A stretch of 64,000 nucleotides of DNA. Source: Psychrobacillus sp044762855 (lineage in GTDB: Bacteria; Bacillota; Bacilli; Bacillales_A; Planococcaceae). Of this stretch, positions 16,090-26,252 are shown one piece after another (the first letter of the stretch is position 1; every line of letters starts with the position of its first letter). The stretch spans positions 434,001-498,000 of the forward strand of contig NZ_JBIWFB010000001.1 in the NCBI RefSeq assembly GCF_044762855.1. The letters run 5' to 3'. The position numbers and the translations under genes were made by a program. The notes beneath the pieces were generated by a model. The model saw only the letters and a list, made by a program, of their open reading frames with translations. It searched no databases and was not told where the DNA came from.

Positions 16090-17586
16090 ATGGAGCCTCT
16101 ATTAAAAATGGAAAATATCTCAAAGTCTTTCCCAGGTGTAAAAGCACTATCCAATGTCCAACTTGATCTTCACAATGGAGAGGTTTTAGCACTTGTAGGT
16201 GAAAATGGGGCAGGAAAGTCCACACTTATGAAAATACTAACGGGCATTCATCAAAAAGACGAGGGAACCATCACATTACAAGGAAACGAGATTAACGTCA
16301 CCTCACCGAAACAAGCACAAGAACTAGGGATTTCTATTATCCACCAGGAACTCAATTTGATGAAAGATCTCTCTATCGCTGAAAATATTTTCATAGGTAG
16401 AGAGCCAAAAGGAGCTCTCAATTTTTTAGTGAATGACAAACAACTCAACAAACAAGCAACGGAACTTTTCGAAAAACTCAACTTAGACTTAGACCCCAAA
16501 ACAAAAGTGCAAGATTTAACTGTAGCCAAGCAACAAATGGTCGAAATAGCAAAAGCACTTTCTTTCAACTCAAAAATTCTTATCATGGACGAACCAACAA
16601 CCGCACTAACCGAAACGGAAATCGAAACCCTCTTTGAAATTATTAATAACTTACGAGCAAAAGGCGTTGGAATCATTTACATCTCGCACAGAATGGATGA
16701 GCTAAAGCGAATTTCTGACCGAATAACAGTGATGCGGGACGGTACGTACGTCGATACACTAACCACCATCGAAACCGAAATGAGTAAAGTCATCCAACTG
16801 ATGGTAGGTCGACATGTGTACATAGAATCGAAGCCAAACATCACGGAAGGGCAAAAGGAAACAGTTCTCCAAGTGAACAACATTTCCACCAAGACCTTAT
16901 TAAAAGATATTTCATTCGAATTAAAAAAAGGAGAAATACTCGGATTTGCCGGACTAATGGGTGCTGGTCGTACCGAAGTCGCCCGCGTTCTATTTGGCGC
17001 TGACCCGACAACAAAAGGAACCATCACACTACATGGCAATGAAGTGAAAATAAAATCTCCGGCAGATGCAGTAAAACAAGGGATCGGTTATCTATCCGAA
17101 GATCGCAAACAGTTTGGATTACTAGTCAATATGGATGTGAAGTCCAATATTGCGCTTGCAACAATTAAAGAATATCAATCTAGTTCATTATTTGTAAGCG
17201 GTTCCAAAATTAAAGAAACAGCAGTCAAATATGTTGAACAATTAAAAATTAAAACACCATCCGTAGATCAAGAAATTAGACTCCTTTCAGGAGGAAATCA
17301 GCAAAAAGTTGTTATCGCAAAGTGGCTTCGAAGAGATTGCGACATACTCATTTTCGATGAACCGACGAGAGGAATCGATGTCGGTGCAAAAGGAGAAATT
17401 TATAAACTACTCGATGAACTGGCATCGAGCGGCAAATCCATCATTATGATTTCATCTGAATTACCAGAAATATTACGAATGAGTCACCGGATTGTCGTCA
17501 TGTCAGAAGGGAAAATTACAGGGGTCCTTTCATCAGAAGAAGCGACCCAAGAAAAAATAATGGAGTTCGCAACACAGCTCCACTAA
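16090..17586 (+). CDS. Sugar ABC transporter ATP-binding protein (RbsA/XylG type)
   Basis: Energises uptake of a monosaccharide, most likely L-fucose or L-rhamnose. 498 residues made of two ATPase domains, as in RbsA. The N-terminal domain has Walker A GENGAGKST, IIHQELNLM, and LIMDEPTTALTETE; the C-terminal domain has the degenerate Walker A region GLMGAGRTE, signature LSGGNQQKV, and LIFDEPTRGIDVGAK. Start chosen at ATG 16090, six bases after AGGAGGGG; in-frame GTG 16084 and TTG 16087 lie within or too close to that site. Permease and receptor genes follow. Confidence 0.95.
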   Translation: MEPLLKMENISKSFPGVKALSNVQLDLHNGEVLALVGENGAGKSTLMKILTGIHQKDEGTITLQGNEINVTSPKQAQELGISIIHQELNLMKDLSIAENIFIGREPKGALNFLVNDKQLNKQATELFEKLNLDLDPKTKVQDLTVAKQQMVEIAKALSFNSKILIMDEPTTALTETEIETLFEIINNLRAKGVGIIYISHRMDELKRISDRITVMRDGTYVDTLTTIETEMSKVIQLMVGRHVYIESKPNITEGQKETVLQVNNISTKTLLKDISFELKKGEILGFAGLMGAGRTEVARVLFGADPTTKGTITLHGNEVKIKSPADAVKQGIGYLSEDRKQFGLLVNMDVKSNIALATIKEYQSSSLFVSGSKIKETAVKYVEQLKIKTPSVDQEIRLLSGGNQQKVVIAKWLRRDCDILIFDEPTRGIDVGAKGEIYKLLDELASSGKSIIMISSELPEILRMSHRIVVMSEGKITGVLSSEEATQEKIMEFATQLH

Positions 17587-17603
17587 CAATAGGGGTGAAG
17601 TAA

Positions 17604-18590
17604 ATGAATGTCGAGACACTAATGGAAAAAGAGGCAACAAAGAAAAAAATAATACCACCCGGAGCAATACAACAAACACTCGCCTTCGGAAGCTTAATCG
17701 TACTAGTTATCTTCTTCTCTTTTGCATCAGGCAACTTTCTACAATGGAGCAATATAATTGGAATATTATTGTCAACTGCAGTAATCGGAATACTAGCACT
17801 CGGAGCCACATTTGTCATCATTACAGGAGGAATTGACCTATCAGTAGGTACTGTGATGACACTGTCTTCCGTATTGACGGGAGTAATCATCGTTAATGCT
17901 GGATTACCAATTATTGCAGGGATTTTTGCGGGAATTGCAACTGGGGCATTTTGTGGATTCCTTTGTGGGATTGCGATTACGAAGCTGAAAATTCCTCCCT
18001 TTATTGCGACGCTTGCCATGATGATGATCGCTAAAGGGTTGGCGCTTGTTATTTCGGGAGCAGCACCGATTTATTTCACAGATTTTAAATCATTCACGAA
18101 AATAGCACTTGGCACTTTTATTCCTGGAATTCCAAATGCGGTTCTAATATTTTTTATTGCAGCAATCATAGGTGCTGTGATTCTTTCTAAAACCATTTTA
18201 GGTCGCTATAATTTTGCAATCGGAAGCAATGAAGAAGCGACGAAGCTTTCGGGAGTAAATGTCGACTTTTGGAAAGTGACAATTTATTCATTAGCTGGTG
18301 CTTTCACTGGGATTGCCGGTGTTATCATGGCATCGCGATTAAACTCCGCACAACCTGCACTCGGTCAAGGGTATGAATTGGAAGCGATTGCTGCAGTAGT
18401 TATTGGCGGAACCTCCCTTAGCGGTGGAAAAGGAACGATTGTCGGTACGGTCATCGGGGCGCTCATTATGAGTGTTCTTACAAATGGTCTACGTATCATG
18501 TCCATCCCGCAAGAATGGCAAACAGTCGTAGTCGGATTAGTTATTATTCTAGCAGTATATATGGATATTCTCAGAAGACGAAAGGAATAA
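17604..18590 (+). CDS. Sugar ABC transporter permease (RbsC type)
   Basis: Membrane subunit, 328 residues, with about eight to ten hydrophobic segments. Family markers are TFVIITGGIDLSVGTVMTLSSV, the loop GRYNFAIGSNEEATKLSGVNV, and ELEAIAAVVIGGTSLSGGKGTIVGT. Ribosome site AGGGGTGAAG before the ATG. It lies 17 bases after the ATPase gene. The first quarter uses A/C-ending codons and the middle uses T/G-ending codons, one of the abrupt intragenic shifts noted in this window. Confidence 0.95.
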   Translation: MNVETLMEKEATKKKIIPPGAIQQTLAFGSLIVLVIFFSFASGNFLQWSNIIGILLSTAVIGILALGATFVIITGGIDLSVGTVMTLSSVLTGVIIVNAGLPIIAGIFAGIATGAFCGFLCGIAITKLKIPPFIATLAMMMIAKGLALVISGAAPIYFTDFKSFTKIALGTFIPGIPNAVLIFFIAAIIGAVILSKTILGRYNFAIGSNEEATKLSGVNVDFWKVTIYSLAGAFTGIAGVIMASRLNSAQPALGQGYELEAIAAVVIGGTSLSGGKGTIVGTVIGALIMSVLTNGLRIMSIPQEWQTVVVGLVIILAVYMDILRRRKE

Positions 18591-18646
18591 GCCTAGTATT
18601 TAGTCCAAGTGACTGAAATATAAAAAAAGGGAATGGGGAGTAATAA

Positions 18647-19630
18647 ATGAAGAAAAGATCTTGGTTTTTAGGAAGTATGTTAGCCGTATCTATGCTTTTA
18701 GGTGCATGTAATTCAGACGACACAGAAGCTGGCGCCTCATCCGCAGGCTCTAGTGGCGACAAGCCCTATGTAGCAATCGTATCAAAAGGTTTCCAACATC
18801 AATTCTGGCAAGCTGTTAAACAAGGGGCGGAACAAGCTGCGGACGAATTCGATGTGAAAATTACATTTGAAGGTCCAGAAAGCGAATCACAAGTAGACAA
18901 ACAAATCGAAATGCTTCGAGCAGCACTAGACAAAAAGCCAGATGCTCTAGGATTTGCGGCACTTGACTCACAAGCGGCAACTCCATTACTCGAAGAAGCG
19001 AATAATAATAAAATACCAATTGTCGCATTTGACTCAGGAGTAGATAGCGATATTCCATTAGCAACTGCATCAACAGATAACAAAGCGGCTGCGGCACTTG
19101 CAGCAGATAAAATGGCTGAATTTATCGGCGAAGAAGGAAAAATTGCCTTAATCGTGCATGACCAAACATCAGTAACTGGTGTACAACGCCGTGATGGCTT
19201 CAAAGAGCAAATCGAATCCAAATATCCAAACATCGAAATCGTCGACATCCAATATGGTGGTGGGGATCACTTAAAATCGACTGACCTTGCAAAAGCAATT
19301 ATCGCTGCACATAGCGACCTAAAAGGAATCTTCGGTTCCAACGAAGGATCCGCGATCGGTGTAGTAAACGCAGTACAAGAACTAAACAAATCAGGTGACT
19401 TAGTAGTTGTCGGCTTCGACTCCGGTAAACAACAAATCGACGCCATCAAAAGCGGATTAATGGCAGGAGCAGTTACACAAAACCCAGTAGGCATCGGCTA
19501 CGAAACAGTCAAAGCAGCAGTAGACGCAATGAACGGCAAAACAGTAGAAAAAACAATCGACACTGGCTTCTTCTGGTACGACAAAGACAACATCGATAGC
19601 GACGAAATCAAAGCCGCAATCTACGAATAA
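18647..19630 (+). CDS. Sugar ABC transporter substrate-binding lipoprotein (RbsB type)
   Basis: Lipid-anchored sugar receptor, 327 residues. The signal peptide ends in SMLLGAC, placing the lipidated Cys at about residue 21. The periplasmic-binding-protein fold 4 pattern is clear: PYVAIVSKGFQHQFWQAVKQGAEQAA, ALGFAALDSQA, IPIVAFDSGVDSD, SVTGVQRRDGFKEQI, IFGSNEGSAIGVVNAV and VVGFDSGKQQIDAIKSG. The insert of Phe-Gln-His-Gln-Phe-Trp after the first strand is typical of 6-deoxy- or methyl-pentose receptors as well as others, so exact cargo is unproven. A palindromic repeat follows the stop. Confidence 0.94.
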   Translation: MKKRSWFLGSMLAVSMLLGACNSDDTEAGASSAGSSGDKPYVAIVSKGFQHQFWQAVKQGAEQAADEFDVKITFEGPESESQVDKQIEMLRAALDKKPDALGFAALDSQAATPLLEEANNNKIPIVAFDSGVDSDIPLATASTDNKAAAALAADKMAEFIGEEGKIALIVHDQTSVTGVQRRDGFKEQIESKYPNIEIVDIQYGGGDHLKSTDLAKAIIAAHSDLKGIFGSNEGSAIGVVNAVQELNKSGDLVVVGFDSGKQQIDAIKSGLMAGAVTQNPVGIGYETVKAAVDAMNGKTVEKTIDTGFFWYDKDNIDSDEIKAAIYE

Positions 19631-19640
19631 CATAACAAAA

Positions 19641-19717
19641 GTGTTACTGGTGCCCGGATTGTTACGGGTGCCAGGCACCTGTAACACCAGGCACCTGTAA
19701 CAATCCTGTAACAATTC
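19641..19717. repeat. GGTGCC-A-GGCACC palindromic repeat, copy 1 (REP-like)
   Basis: A GTTACGGGTGCC / GGCACCTGTAAC palindrome at 19661-19685, a duplicated ACCAGGCACCTGTAAC at 19686-19701, and CAATCCTGTAACAATT. A partial copy (GTTACTGGTGCCCGG) precedes it. Second copy at 28298, same orientation. Confidence 0.85.
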
Positions 19718-19747
19718 ACCCTTATAACCAAAAGGAGGAAAGCACAG

Positions 19748-20728
19748 ATGAAAAAGATCCGTTGGGGTATCATCGGCGCAGCAAACATCGCAAAACAACA
19801 GGTTATTCCGGCGATTCAACAAACATCTAACGCCGAAATCATCGCAATCGCAAGCCAAAGTGGAAAAGCTCAAGCACTTGCAACGCAATTCAATATTCCA
19901 AAGACATATGACACATACGAAAAGCTACTCGAATCATCCGACATAGATGCAGTGTACATAGCGCTTCCGAACACGCATCACAAAACATGGGCACTTGCAG
20001 CAATCCAAGCGAAAAAACATGTGCTGTGCGAAAAACCAATTGTGCTTCACGCAACCGACCTGATCGAACTACAAAAAGCAAGTAAACGACACAACGTCAT
20101 CTTAATGGAAGCATTCATGTACCGTTTCCATCCACAAATGGCAAAAGCAAAAGAACTACTAGGTCAAGGAGTAATTGGCGATATCCTAACCATCCGCTCC
20201 CGATTCCATTTCACCATCAAGGATTGGCAAAATGATATCCGTCTTAACCCGAATCTTGGAGGAGGCGTCCTAAACGACATCGGTTGCTACCCACTCAATG
20301 CGATTCACTATTTAATAGAAGAAAGTCCGAAAACGGTCCAAGCCATCCAAGGCATATCAAACCACCAAGTCGACACACATGTCGCGGTGCAAATTAGCTA
20401 CCCATTGGGAATTTTAGCCCAAATCGACGCAAGCTTCCACGGACCGATGACACAAAAAATAGATATTATGGGCACAAAAGGAACGATGCAGCTGCCTTAC
20501 GCATTTCGCACTGATCTAAACAATCACGAAGGCTTTATTCAATACGAAACAAACAACGAAAATAAAACAATAACCGTAACAGCAAACGCATACGTCGAAC
20601 AAATAAAAGCATTCCAGCAAGCAATCGAAAATAACGAACAACCAACCTATACAGAAGCACAAATGCTACAACAAACAACCGAACTCGAAAAGATCAACCA
20701 AGTAATAAAAACAGCTATCCCAACCTAA
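19748..20728 (+). CDS. Gfo/Idh/MocA-family NAD(P)-dependent oxidoreductase
   Basis: Probable sugar or polyol dehydrogenase, 326 residues. The N-terminal Rossmann motif is GIIGAANIA, followed by VYIALPNTHH and the family signature HVLCEKP (Lys in EKP is catalytic in the family). The second half has FRFHPQMAKAKELL and GGGVLNDIGCYPLNAI, matching the C-terminal Gfo/Idh/MocA domain. It is the first gene of the block between the two GGTGCC palindromes. Its ribosome site is AAAGGAGGAAAG. Role in the pathway is not fixed: it could oxidise L-fucose or act on a side product. Confidence 0.9.
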   Translation: MKKIRWGIIGAANIAKQQVIPAIQQTSNAEIIAIASQSGKAQALATQFNIPKTYDTYEKLLESSDIDAVYIALPNTHHKTWALAAIQAKKHVLCEKPIVLHATDLIELQKASKRHNVILMEAFMYRFHPQMAKAKELLGQGVIGDILTIRSRFHFTIKDWQNDIRLNPNLGGGVLNDIGCYPLNAIHYLIEESPKTVQAIQGISNHQVDTHVAVQISYPLGILAQIDASFHGPMTQKIDIMGTKGTMQLPYAFRTDLNNHEGFIQYETNNENKTITVTANAYVEQIKAFQQAIENNEQPTYTEAQMLQQTTELEKINQVIKTAIPT

Positions 20729-20751
20729 AACACTAGAAAGGAAGTGACCAA

Positions 20752-21393
20752 ATGTCCAAAGTCATCGAAGAACTAACAAAATACGCCCATAAATTAGTAG
20801 ACCAAGGCCTAGTAGTAGGAGCGGGCGGAAACTTAAGCATGCGTGACCAAGACCATATGTACATCTCCCCAAGCGGCTTCGATTTGAAAGAAATCGAACC
20901 ACATCAATGGGTCAAAGTGAACATCGCAACAGGGGAAGTAGAGGGGACACTCCGACCATCATCCGAAGTACTCATGCATTTAGAATGCTTTCGCAAAAAT
21001 GATGCAATTCTAGCGGTGCTTCATGCGCACCCGACATACTCAGTAGGCGTGTCATCCGCTGGCAAAGACATTCCGCCGCTCTTTCCGGATTTTCCAGCAA
21101 TGGTGAAAAGCGTCGGCTACATCGATTACATTATTCCGACCACCCATTTACTTGCAGAAAAAGTGGCGGAGCTCGTTACAAACGATGTCATCATCATGCG
21201 AAATCACGGCGTGCTCACTTTAGGCAAGACGATGAAAGAAGCTTTTTTCTTCATGCAGCTGACGGAGGAATCTGCGAAAGTGTACACGATCAGCTCCATT
21301 TTCGGCGGCCCACGAATTTTAACCAACGAAGAATGCGATGATCTTCGTAACCTATCTGCGGAAAGATATCGTTCGAAATTGCTCAAAGAATAG
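20752..21393 (+). CDS. fucA: Class II aldolase, probable L-fuculose-phosphate aldolase
   Basis: Splits L-fuculose-1-phosphate into dihydroxyacetone phosphate and L-lactaldehyde. 213 residues, the FucA length. It shows GAGGNLSMRD at the phosphate site, the catalytic Glu region SSEVLMHLECF, zinc-binding HAHPT, and the third ligand in IIMRNHGVLTLG. It lies between an oxidoreductase and a sugar kinase and upstream of fucose isomerase, which supports the substrate choice. L-ribulose-5-phosphate epimerase and rhamnulose-phosphate aldolase share the fold, so specificity is inferred from context. Confidence 0.86.
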   Translation: MSKVIEELTKYAHKLVDQGLVVGAGGNLSMRDQDHMYISPSGFDLKEIEPHQWVKVNIATGEVEGTLRPSSEVLMHLECFRKNDAILAVLHAHPTYSVGVSSAGKDIPPLFPDFPAMVKSVGYIDYIIPTTHLLAEKVAELVTNDVIIMRNHGVLTLGKTMKEAFFFMQLTEESAKVYTISSIFGGPRILTNEECDDLRNLSAERYRSKLLKE

Positions 21394-21405
21394 GAGTCAA
21401 AGGTT

Positions 21406-22842
21406 ATGAAAACAGTTCTTGCCTACGATTTAGGCGCGTCCAGTGGTCGGCTCGTTGCCCAAAACTTTAATGGAAATACACTCAATATGAAGGAAATTCA
21501 TCGCTTCACCAACAAGCCAATTGCCCAAAACAATCACTATTACTGGGATTATGATCACTTATTACACGAACTTAATATAGGTTTAAACAAAGTGGATTTT
21601 CCGGCTGAATCACTCGGCATCGACACATGGGGCGTCGATTTTGGTCTACTGGGTAAAAACGGTGATCTCGTAACAAAGCCGTTTTCATATAGAGACACTC
21701 ACTCCGTCCCATACGTAAAACAAGCGACAAACAAGATACCAGCTCAAAAACTATTCCAACAAACAGGCAACGAAATCTCACCGATCAACACATTATTTCA
21801 ATTGATGGCTATACAAGACCAGTACCCGCACTATTTATCAGAAACATACAACATACTCATGACACCAAATTTGCTTATGCACGCACTATCCGGCAGCACA
21901 ATAAATGAATTCACCATCGCGACTACATCCCAACTAGTAAACGCAACCAAAACATGGGACGAAGACATTCAACACACTTTTTTCAATCAAACACTACCAT
22001 TTGCACCAATCGAAATGCCGCACCAAATAGTCGGCAGGTTAACAAACCACCCGAACATCCAAATGGCATTAGTACCAGGACACGACACAGCATGTGCACT
22101 ATCCGCACTGCCGATTCAAACAACAAACGCTGTTTTCATTAGCATCGGGACATGGGGACTTATCGGAAAAGAAGTAAATACACCAATTACCACAATGGAA
22201 GCTTTTCAAAAAGGTTTTACAAACGAAGGAACGAGCGAAGGGCATTACCGATTCCAAAAAAACGCCATGGGATTTTGGATTCTACAAAAATGGAGAGAAG
22301 AGTGGAAGCAACAAGGAATCCACTTCACATATGAACAAGAAATTCAGGCATTACAAGCAGCTCAACCCTTTCAAACAATCATCGACCCGGACGACGAGCT
22401 TTTTTTCAACCCAACATCGATGACAGAAGCAATTAAAAAATACTGCATGAAAACAAATCAGCAAGTCCCATTAACACCAGGGGCACATATACGCTGTTTC
22501 GTTGAAAGTTTAGCACTAAAGTATGCAGATACAATTCACCAAATAGAACAAATCACCAATACCAAAACAACCGCCATATACATCGGCGGTGGAGGAACGC
22601 AAAATAAAAACCTATGCCAATTTATCGCAAACGCAACGAAAAAGCCCGTTCATATCGGTCCAACTGAAGCAAGCTCTTTAGGCAATGGACTATCCCAGCT
22701 CAGAGCGCTAGGAGAAATCCGCACAATCGAAGAAGGACGGCAACTCGTCGCAAACTCATTCGAGATGACTCAGTATGAACCGCAAAACGAAGCAGAATGG
22801 CAAGAAGCAACCGAAAAATTTCAACAACTATTACATATTTAA
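21406..22842 (+). CDS. FGGY sugar kinase, rhamnulokinase/fuculokinase type
   Basis: Phosphorylates a ketose (L-fuculose or L-rhamnulose) at C1. 478 residues. The N terminus VLAYDLGASSGRLVAQNFNG is typical of the RhaB branch, as are ESLGIDTWGVDFGLLGKNG, PFSYRD, NTLFQLMA and FISIGTWGLIG. The C-terminal nucleotide site contains IYIGGGGTQNKNLCQFIANATKKPV and TEASSLGNGLSQL. It starts 12 bases after the aldolase. A second FGGY kinase of a different branch is at 24657, so the cluster may handle more than one sugar. Confidence 0.9.
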   Translation: MKTVLAYDLGASSGRLVAQNFNGNTLNMKEIHRFTNKPIAQNNHYYWDYDHLLHELNIGLNKVDFPAESLGIDTWGVDFGLLGKNGDLVTKPFSYRDTHSVPYVKQATNKIPAQKLFQQTGNEISPINTLFQLMAIQDQYPHYLSETYNILMTPNLLMHALSGSTINEFTIATTSQLVNATKTWDEDIQHTFFNQTLPFAPIEMPHQIVGRLTNHPNIQMALVPGHDTACALSALPIQTTNAVFISIGTWGLIGKEVNTPITTMEAFQKGFTNEGTSEGHYRFQKNAMGFWILQKWREEWKQQGIHFTYEQEIQALQAAQPFQTIIDPDDELFFNPTSMTEAIKKYCMKTNQQVPLTPGAHIRCFVESLALKYADTIHQIEQITNTKTTAIYIGGGGTQNKNLCQFIANATKKPVHIGPTEASSLGNGLSQLRALGEIRTIEEGRQLVANSFEMTQYEPQNEAEWQEATEKFQQLLHI

Positions 22843-22857
22843 CGGAGGGATCTTAAC

Positions 22858-24642
22858 ATGACAAAAGAACGTTATATCGGAACACTACCAAAAATCGGCA
22901 TACGCCCAGCTATTGATGGACGGCGAAAAGGAGTTCGTGAATCGCTCGAAGAAACAACGATGAACATGGCAACAAATGTCGCAGCATTCTTATCGGAAAA
23001 CCTTCGATACTATAACGGTGAATCTGTAGAATGTGTCATCGCAGACACTTGTATCGGCGGTGTAGCAGAAGCGGCGCAAGCGGCAGAGAAATTCAAAAAA
23101 GAAGGTGTCGGCGTATCAATCACCGTGACTCTATGTTGGTGCTATGGAAGCGAAACGATGGATATGGATCCGCATCTGCCAAAAGCGGTTTGGGGCTTCA
23201 ACGGAACCGAACGCCCTGGAGCTGTCTACCTTGCAGCAGTTTTGGCTGGATATAACCAAAAAGGGCTTCCCGCTTTCGGGATTTATGGGCATGACGTACA
23301 AGATGCAGGAGATCCAACTATCCCGCAAGATGTGCAAGAAAAATTACTGCGCTTTGCAAAAGCGGGTCTTGCTGCAGCAATGTTCAAAGGAAAATCATAT
23401 CTGGCAATGGGATCTGTTTCCATGGGGATTGCCGGAAGCATTGTAAAAGACGATTTCTTCCAAGAATATTTAGGCATGCGCAACGAATACATCGATATGA
23501 GTGAATTTGTTCGTCGTATGGATCTAGAAATTTATGATACAGAAGAATATGAAAAAGCCCTTGCATGGGCAAACGAAAACTTAACGCGTGGAGAAGATAT
23601 TAACAAAGAACAATTCAAACGAACAGACGAAGAAAAGCAAAGTGACTGGGAACGTTCTATTAAAATGACCCTTATTGCACGAGATTTAATGGTAGGCAAT
23701 GAAAAGCTTACAAAAATGGGCTTTGAAGAAGAAGCAAATGGCCGAAATGCACTTATCGCAGGCTTCCAAGGGCAGCGCCAATGGACGGACTATTTCCCAA
23801 ATGGCGACTTTATGGAAACACTATTAAATTCATCATTCGATTGGAACGGTAAGCGGGCTCCGTATTTATTAGCAACCGAAAACGACAGTTTAAACGGTGT
23901 CACAATGGCAATGGGGCACTTGCTCACAAACACTGCACAAGTTTTTGCGGATGTACGAACGTACTGGAGCCCAGATGCAGTAAAACGAGTAACAGGAAAA
24001 GAACCCACAGGTAAAGCAGAAAACGGATTCATCCATCTTATCAATTCAGGGTCGGCAGCCCTTGACGGAACAGGTCGTCAAACAAAAGATGGCAAACCAG
24101 TCATGAAACCGTTCTGGGAAATTACAGACGAAGAAGTCGAAGAAACACTCAAAAATGTACAATTCCGTCCAGCATCGACCGAATACTTTAGGGGCGGCGG
24201 ATACTCCAGCGATTTCACGACAAAAGGCGATATGCCGGTAACAATTGCTCGTCTTAACTACGTAAAGGGTCTTGGTCCAGTTCTTCAAATTGCAGAAGGG
24301 CACACAATCGAACTTGATGACGACATGCATGACACACTCGATCTTCGAACAGATCCAACATGGCCAACAACTTGGTTTGTACCGAACTTGACTGGCGACG
24401 GTCCCTTCACAGACGTTTACTCTGTCATGAATAATTGGGGAGCGAATCACTGTGTGGTCAGTTACGGACATATCGGTGCGGACTTGATAACACTCGCATC
24501 CATCTTGCGCATTCCAGTAAATATGCATAACGTTGCGCCATCCCGCATTTTCAGACCGAGTGCGTGGAGTATGTTTGGGACAGAACAAAGCGAGGCAGCC
24601 GACTTCCGTGCGTGTCAAAATTTCGGTCCTCTGTATAAATGA
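22858..24642 (+). CDS. fucI: L-fucose isomerase
   Basis: Converts L-fucose to L-fuculose in the cytosol; manganese-dependent in characterised members. 594 residues, matching the usual length. The N-terminal PKIGIRPAIDGRRKGVRESLE is a family hallmark. LLATENDSLNGVTMAMGHLL holds the active-site Glu (about residue 340, matching Glu337 of E. coli FucI) and Asp; the final third contains MNNWGANHCVVSYGHIGADL with the catalytic His. Ribosome site ACGGAGGG. It anchors the assignment of the whole cluster to L-fucose, although the enzyme also works on related aldoses such as D-arabinose. Confidence 0.95.
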   Translation: MTKERYIGTLPKIGIRPAIDGRRKGVRESLEETTMNMATNVAAFLSENLRYYNGESVECVIADTCIGGVAEAAQAAEKFKKEGVGVSITVTLCWCYGSETMDMDPHLPKAVWGFNGTERPGAVYLAAVLAGYNQKGLPAFGIYGHDVQDAGDPTIPQDVQEKLLRFAKAGLAAAMFKGKSYLAMGSVSMGIAGSIVKDDFFQEYLGMRNEYIDMSEFVRRMDLEIYDTEEYEKALAWANENLTRGEDINKEQFKRTDEEKQSDWERSIKMTLIARDLMVGNEKLTKMGFEEEANGRNALIAGFQGQRQWTDYFPNGDFMETLLNSSFDWNGKRAPYLLATENDSLNGVTMAMGHLLTNTAQVFADVRTYWSPDAVKRVTGKEPTGKAENGFIHLINSGSAALDGTGRQTKDGKPVMKPFWEITDEEVEETLKNVQFRPASTEYFRGGGYSSDFTTKGDMPVTIARLNYVKGLGPVLQIAEGHTIELDDDMHDTLDLRTDPTWPTTWFVPNLTGDGPFTDVYSVMNNWGANHCVVSYGHIGADLITLASILRIPVNMHNVAPSRIFRPSAWSMFGTEQSEAADFRACQNFGPLYK

Positions 24643-24656
24643 ATGAGGTGAAAGCC

Positions 24657-26252
24657 ATGAAATACACGATTGGCATTGATTACGGAACCGAATCGGGCCG
24701 TGTAATTTTAGTGAATATCGAAAATGGCGATATCGTCGCTACTAGTGTGACGCCCTACCCCCATGGCGTCATTACTGGGTACCTTAAAAACAAAGCCTTG
24801 GGGAAAGAAACCGCACTTCAAGTACCGCAAGACTATTTAGATGTACTAACGAAGTCCATTCCAGAAGTAATAAAAAACATAAATCCAGTCGACGTCATAG
24901 GTATTGGCCTAGACTTCACATCATGCACCATCTTACCGGTAAATGAAGAGCTAAAACCGCTATGTACAATAAAAAAATACGAAACCAATCCACACGCATA
25001 CGTCAAACTGTGGAAACACCATGAAGCAGAAGACGAAGCCAAGCAATTAAACAACAACATGCAACACGAAAAATGGCTTTCCCGATACGGAGGTCGCATC
25101 TCCTCGGAGTGGATGCTTCCTAAAATAATGGAAATCGCAAACGACGACCCAGCTCTATTCGATGAAATTGATCTATTCTTAGAAGCTGGAGACTGGGTTG
25201 TATCCATATTAACCGGTAGTCTTACTCGAAACAGCTGTTCTGCCGGCTACAAAGGAACTTGGCATAAAGAAACAGGCTATTTACCAAATGAAACACTCCA
25301 AAAGATCCATCCAAAACTAGAAAATATATATGAAACAAAACTCGCTGGTGCAGTCAAATCCACCGGCACATTAGCGGGTAACCTGACAAAAGAAATGAGC
25401 GAACAATTAGGATTAAACGAAGGAACGCCAGTAGCGGTGGGTATTATCGATGCACACGCAGCGCTCCCTGGTGTAGGCGTAAGCGAACCTGGAACACTCG
25501 TCATGGTCATGGGCACGTCCACTTGTCACCTATTATTAAGTGACAAAGAAGTGCTCGTCCCGGGTATCAGCGGCGTCGTTGAAGACGGAATTCTACCTGG
25601 CTATTACGCATATGAAGCAGGGCAAGCCGCAGTAGGCGATCTATTTGCACACTTTGTAAAAAAATATAATACCGATTTCGAAACGCTTGCGAATGAAGCA
25701 AAAACACTTAAACCAGGAGAAAGTGGGCTAATAGCGCTCGATTGGCATAACGGTTGCCGAACGCCATACGTAGATTCAGCTCTTTCTGGTGTCCTAATCG
25801 GAGAAAAACTTTCCACAAAAACGTACGAAATTTACCGAGCAATACTAGAAGCAACTGCTTTCGGCACTCGCGTAATCATCGAGCTTTTCGAAAGCAACGG
25901 CATCCCGATCACCCAAGTCGTCGCAACTGGTGGAATACCAAAGAAAAACACATTACTGATGCAAATTTACGCAGACATCCTGCAAAAAGAAATTACCGTC
26001 GTAGAAAACGACCAAGCACCCGCACTCGGAGCTGCCATCCTAGGAGCAGTAGCAGCAAATGCATACGCAACATTTCCAGATGCAATCGAAAAAATGGCAA
26101 CCAAACAATCGATTACCTATAAACCAAACAAACAAAATGAACAAACGTACACCCAACTATTCAATATTTATCAAAACTTAAGCAAGTACTTTGTTCATGA
26201 CACAACCATCATGCACGACTTACACAACCTGAAAGGGGAGAACTCACAATGA
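24657..26252 (+). CDS. FGGY sugar kinase, L-ribulokinase (AraB) type
   Basis: Second ketose kinase of the cluster, 531 residues, AraB-like in length and sequence: YTIGIDYGTESGRVILVN, GIGLDFTSCTILPV, LKPLCTIKKYETNPHAYVKLWKHH, ISSEWMLPKIMEI, FLEAGDWVV and VMVMGTSTCHLL. I use ATG 24657 because GAGGTG lies seven bases upstream; the in-frame ATG at 24639 overlaps the fucI stop and lacks a site. Its stop overlaps the next gene as ATGA. No arabinose isomerase or epimerase gene is in the window, so it may serve D-ribulose/L-ribulose or fuculose. Confidence 0.9.
   Translation: MKYTIGIDYGTESGRVILVNIENGDIVATSVTPYPHGVITGYLKNKALGKETALQVPQDYLDVLTKSIPEVIKNINPVDVIGIGLDFTSCTILPVNEELKPLCTIKKYETNPHAYVKLWKHHEAEDEAKQLNNNMQHEKWLSRYGGRISSEWMLPKIMEIANDDPALFDEIDLFLEAGDWVVSILTGSLTRNSCSAGYKGTWHKETGYLPNETLQKIHPKLENIYETKLAGAVKSTGTLAGNLTKEMSEQLGLNEGTPVAVGIIDAHAALPGVGVSEPGTLVMVMGTSTCHLLLSDKEVLVPGISGVVEDGILPGYYAYEAGQAAVGDLFAHFVKKYNTDFETLANEAKTLKPGESGLIALDWHNGCRTPYVDSALSGVLIGEKLSTKTYEIYRAILEATAFGTRVIIELFESNGIPITQVVATGGIPKKNTLLMQIYADILQKEITVVENDQAPALGAAILGAVAANAYATFPDAIEKMATKQSITYKPNKQNEQTYTQLFNIYQNLSKYFVHDTTIMHDLHNLKGENSQ

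Noticed and set aside
24046..24618. 190-codon minus-strand open frame inside fucI
   Set aside because: Shadow of the strongly supported fucI frame; no domain or ribosome site.
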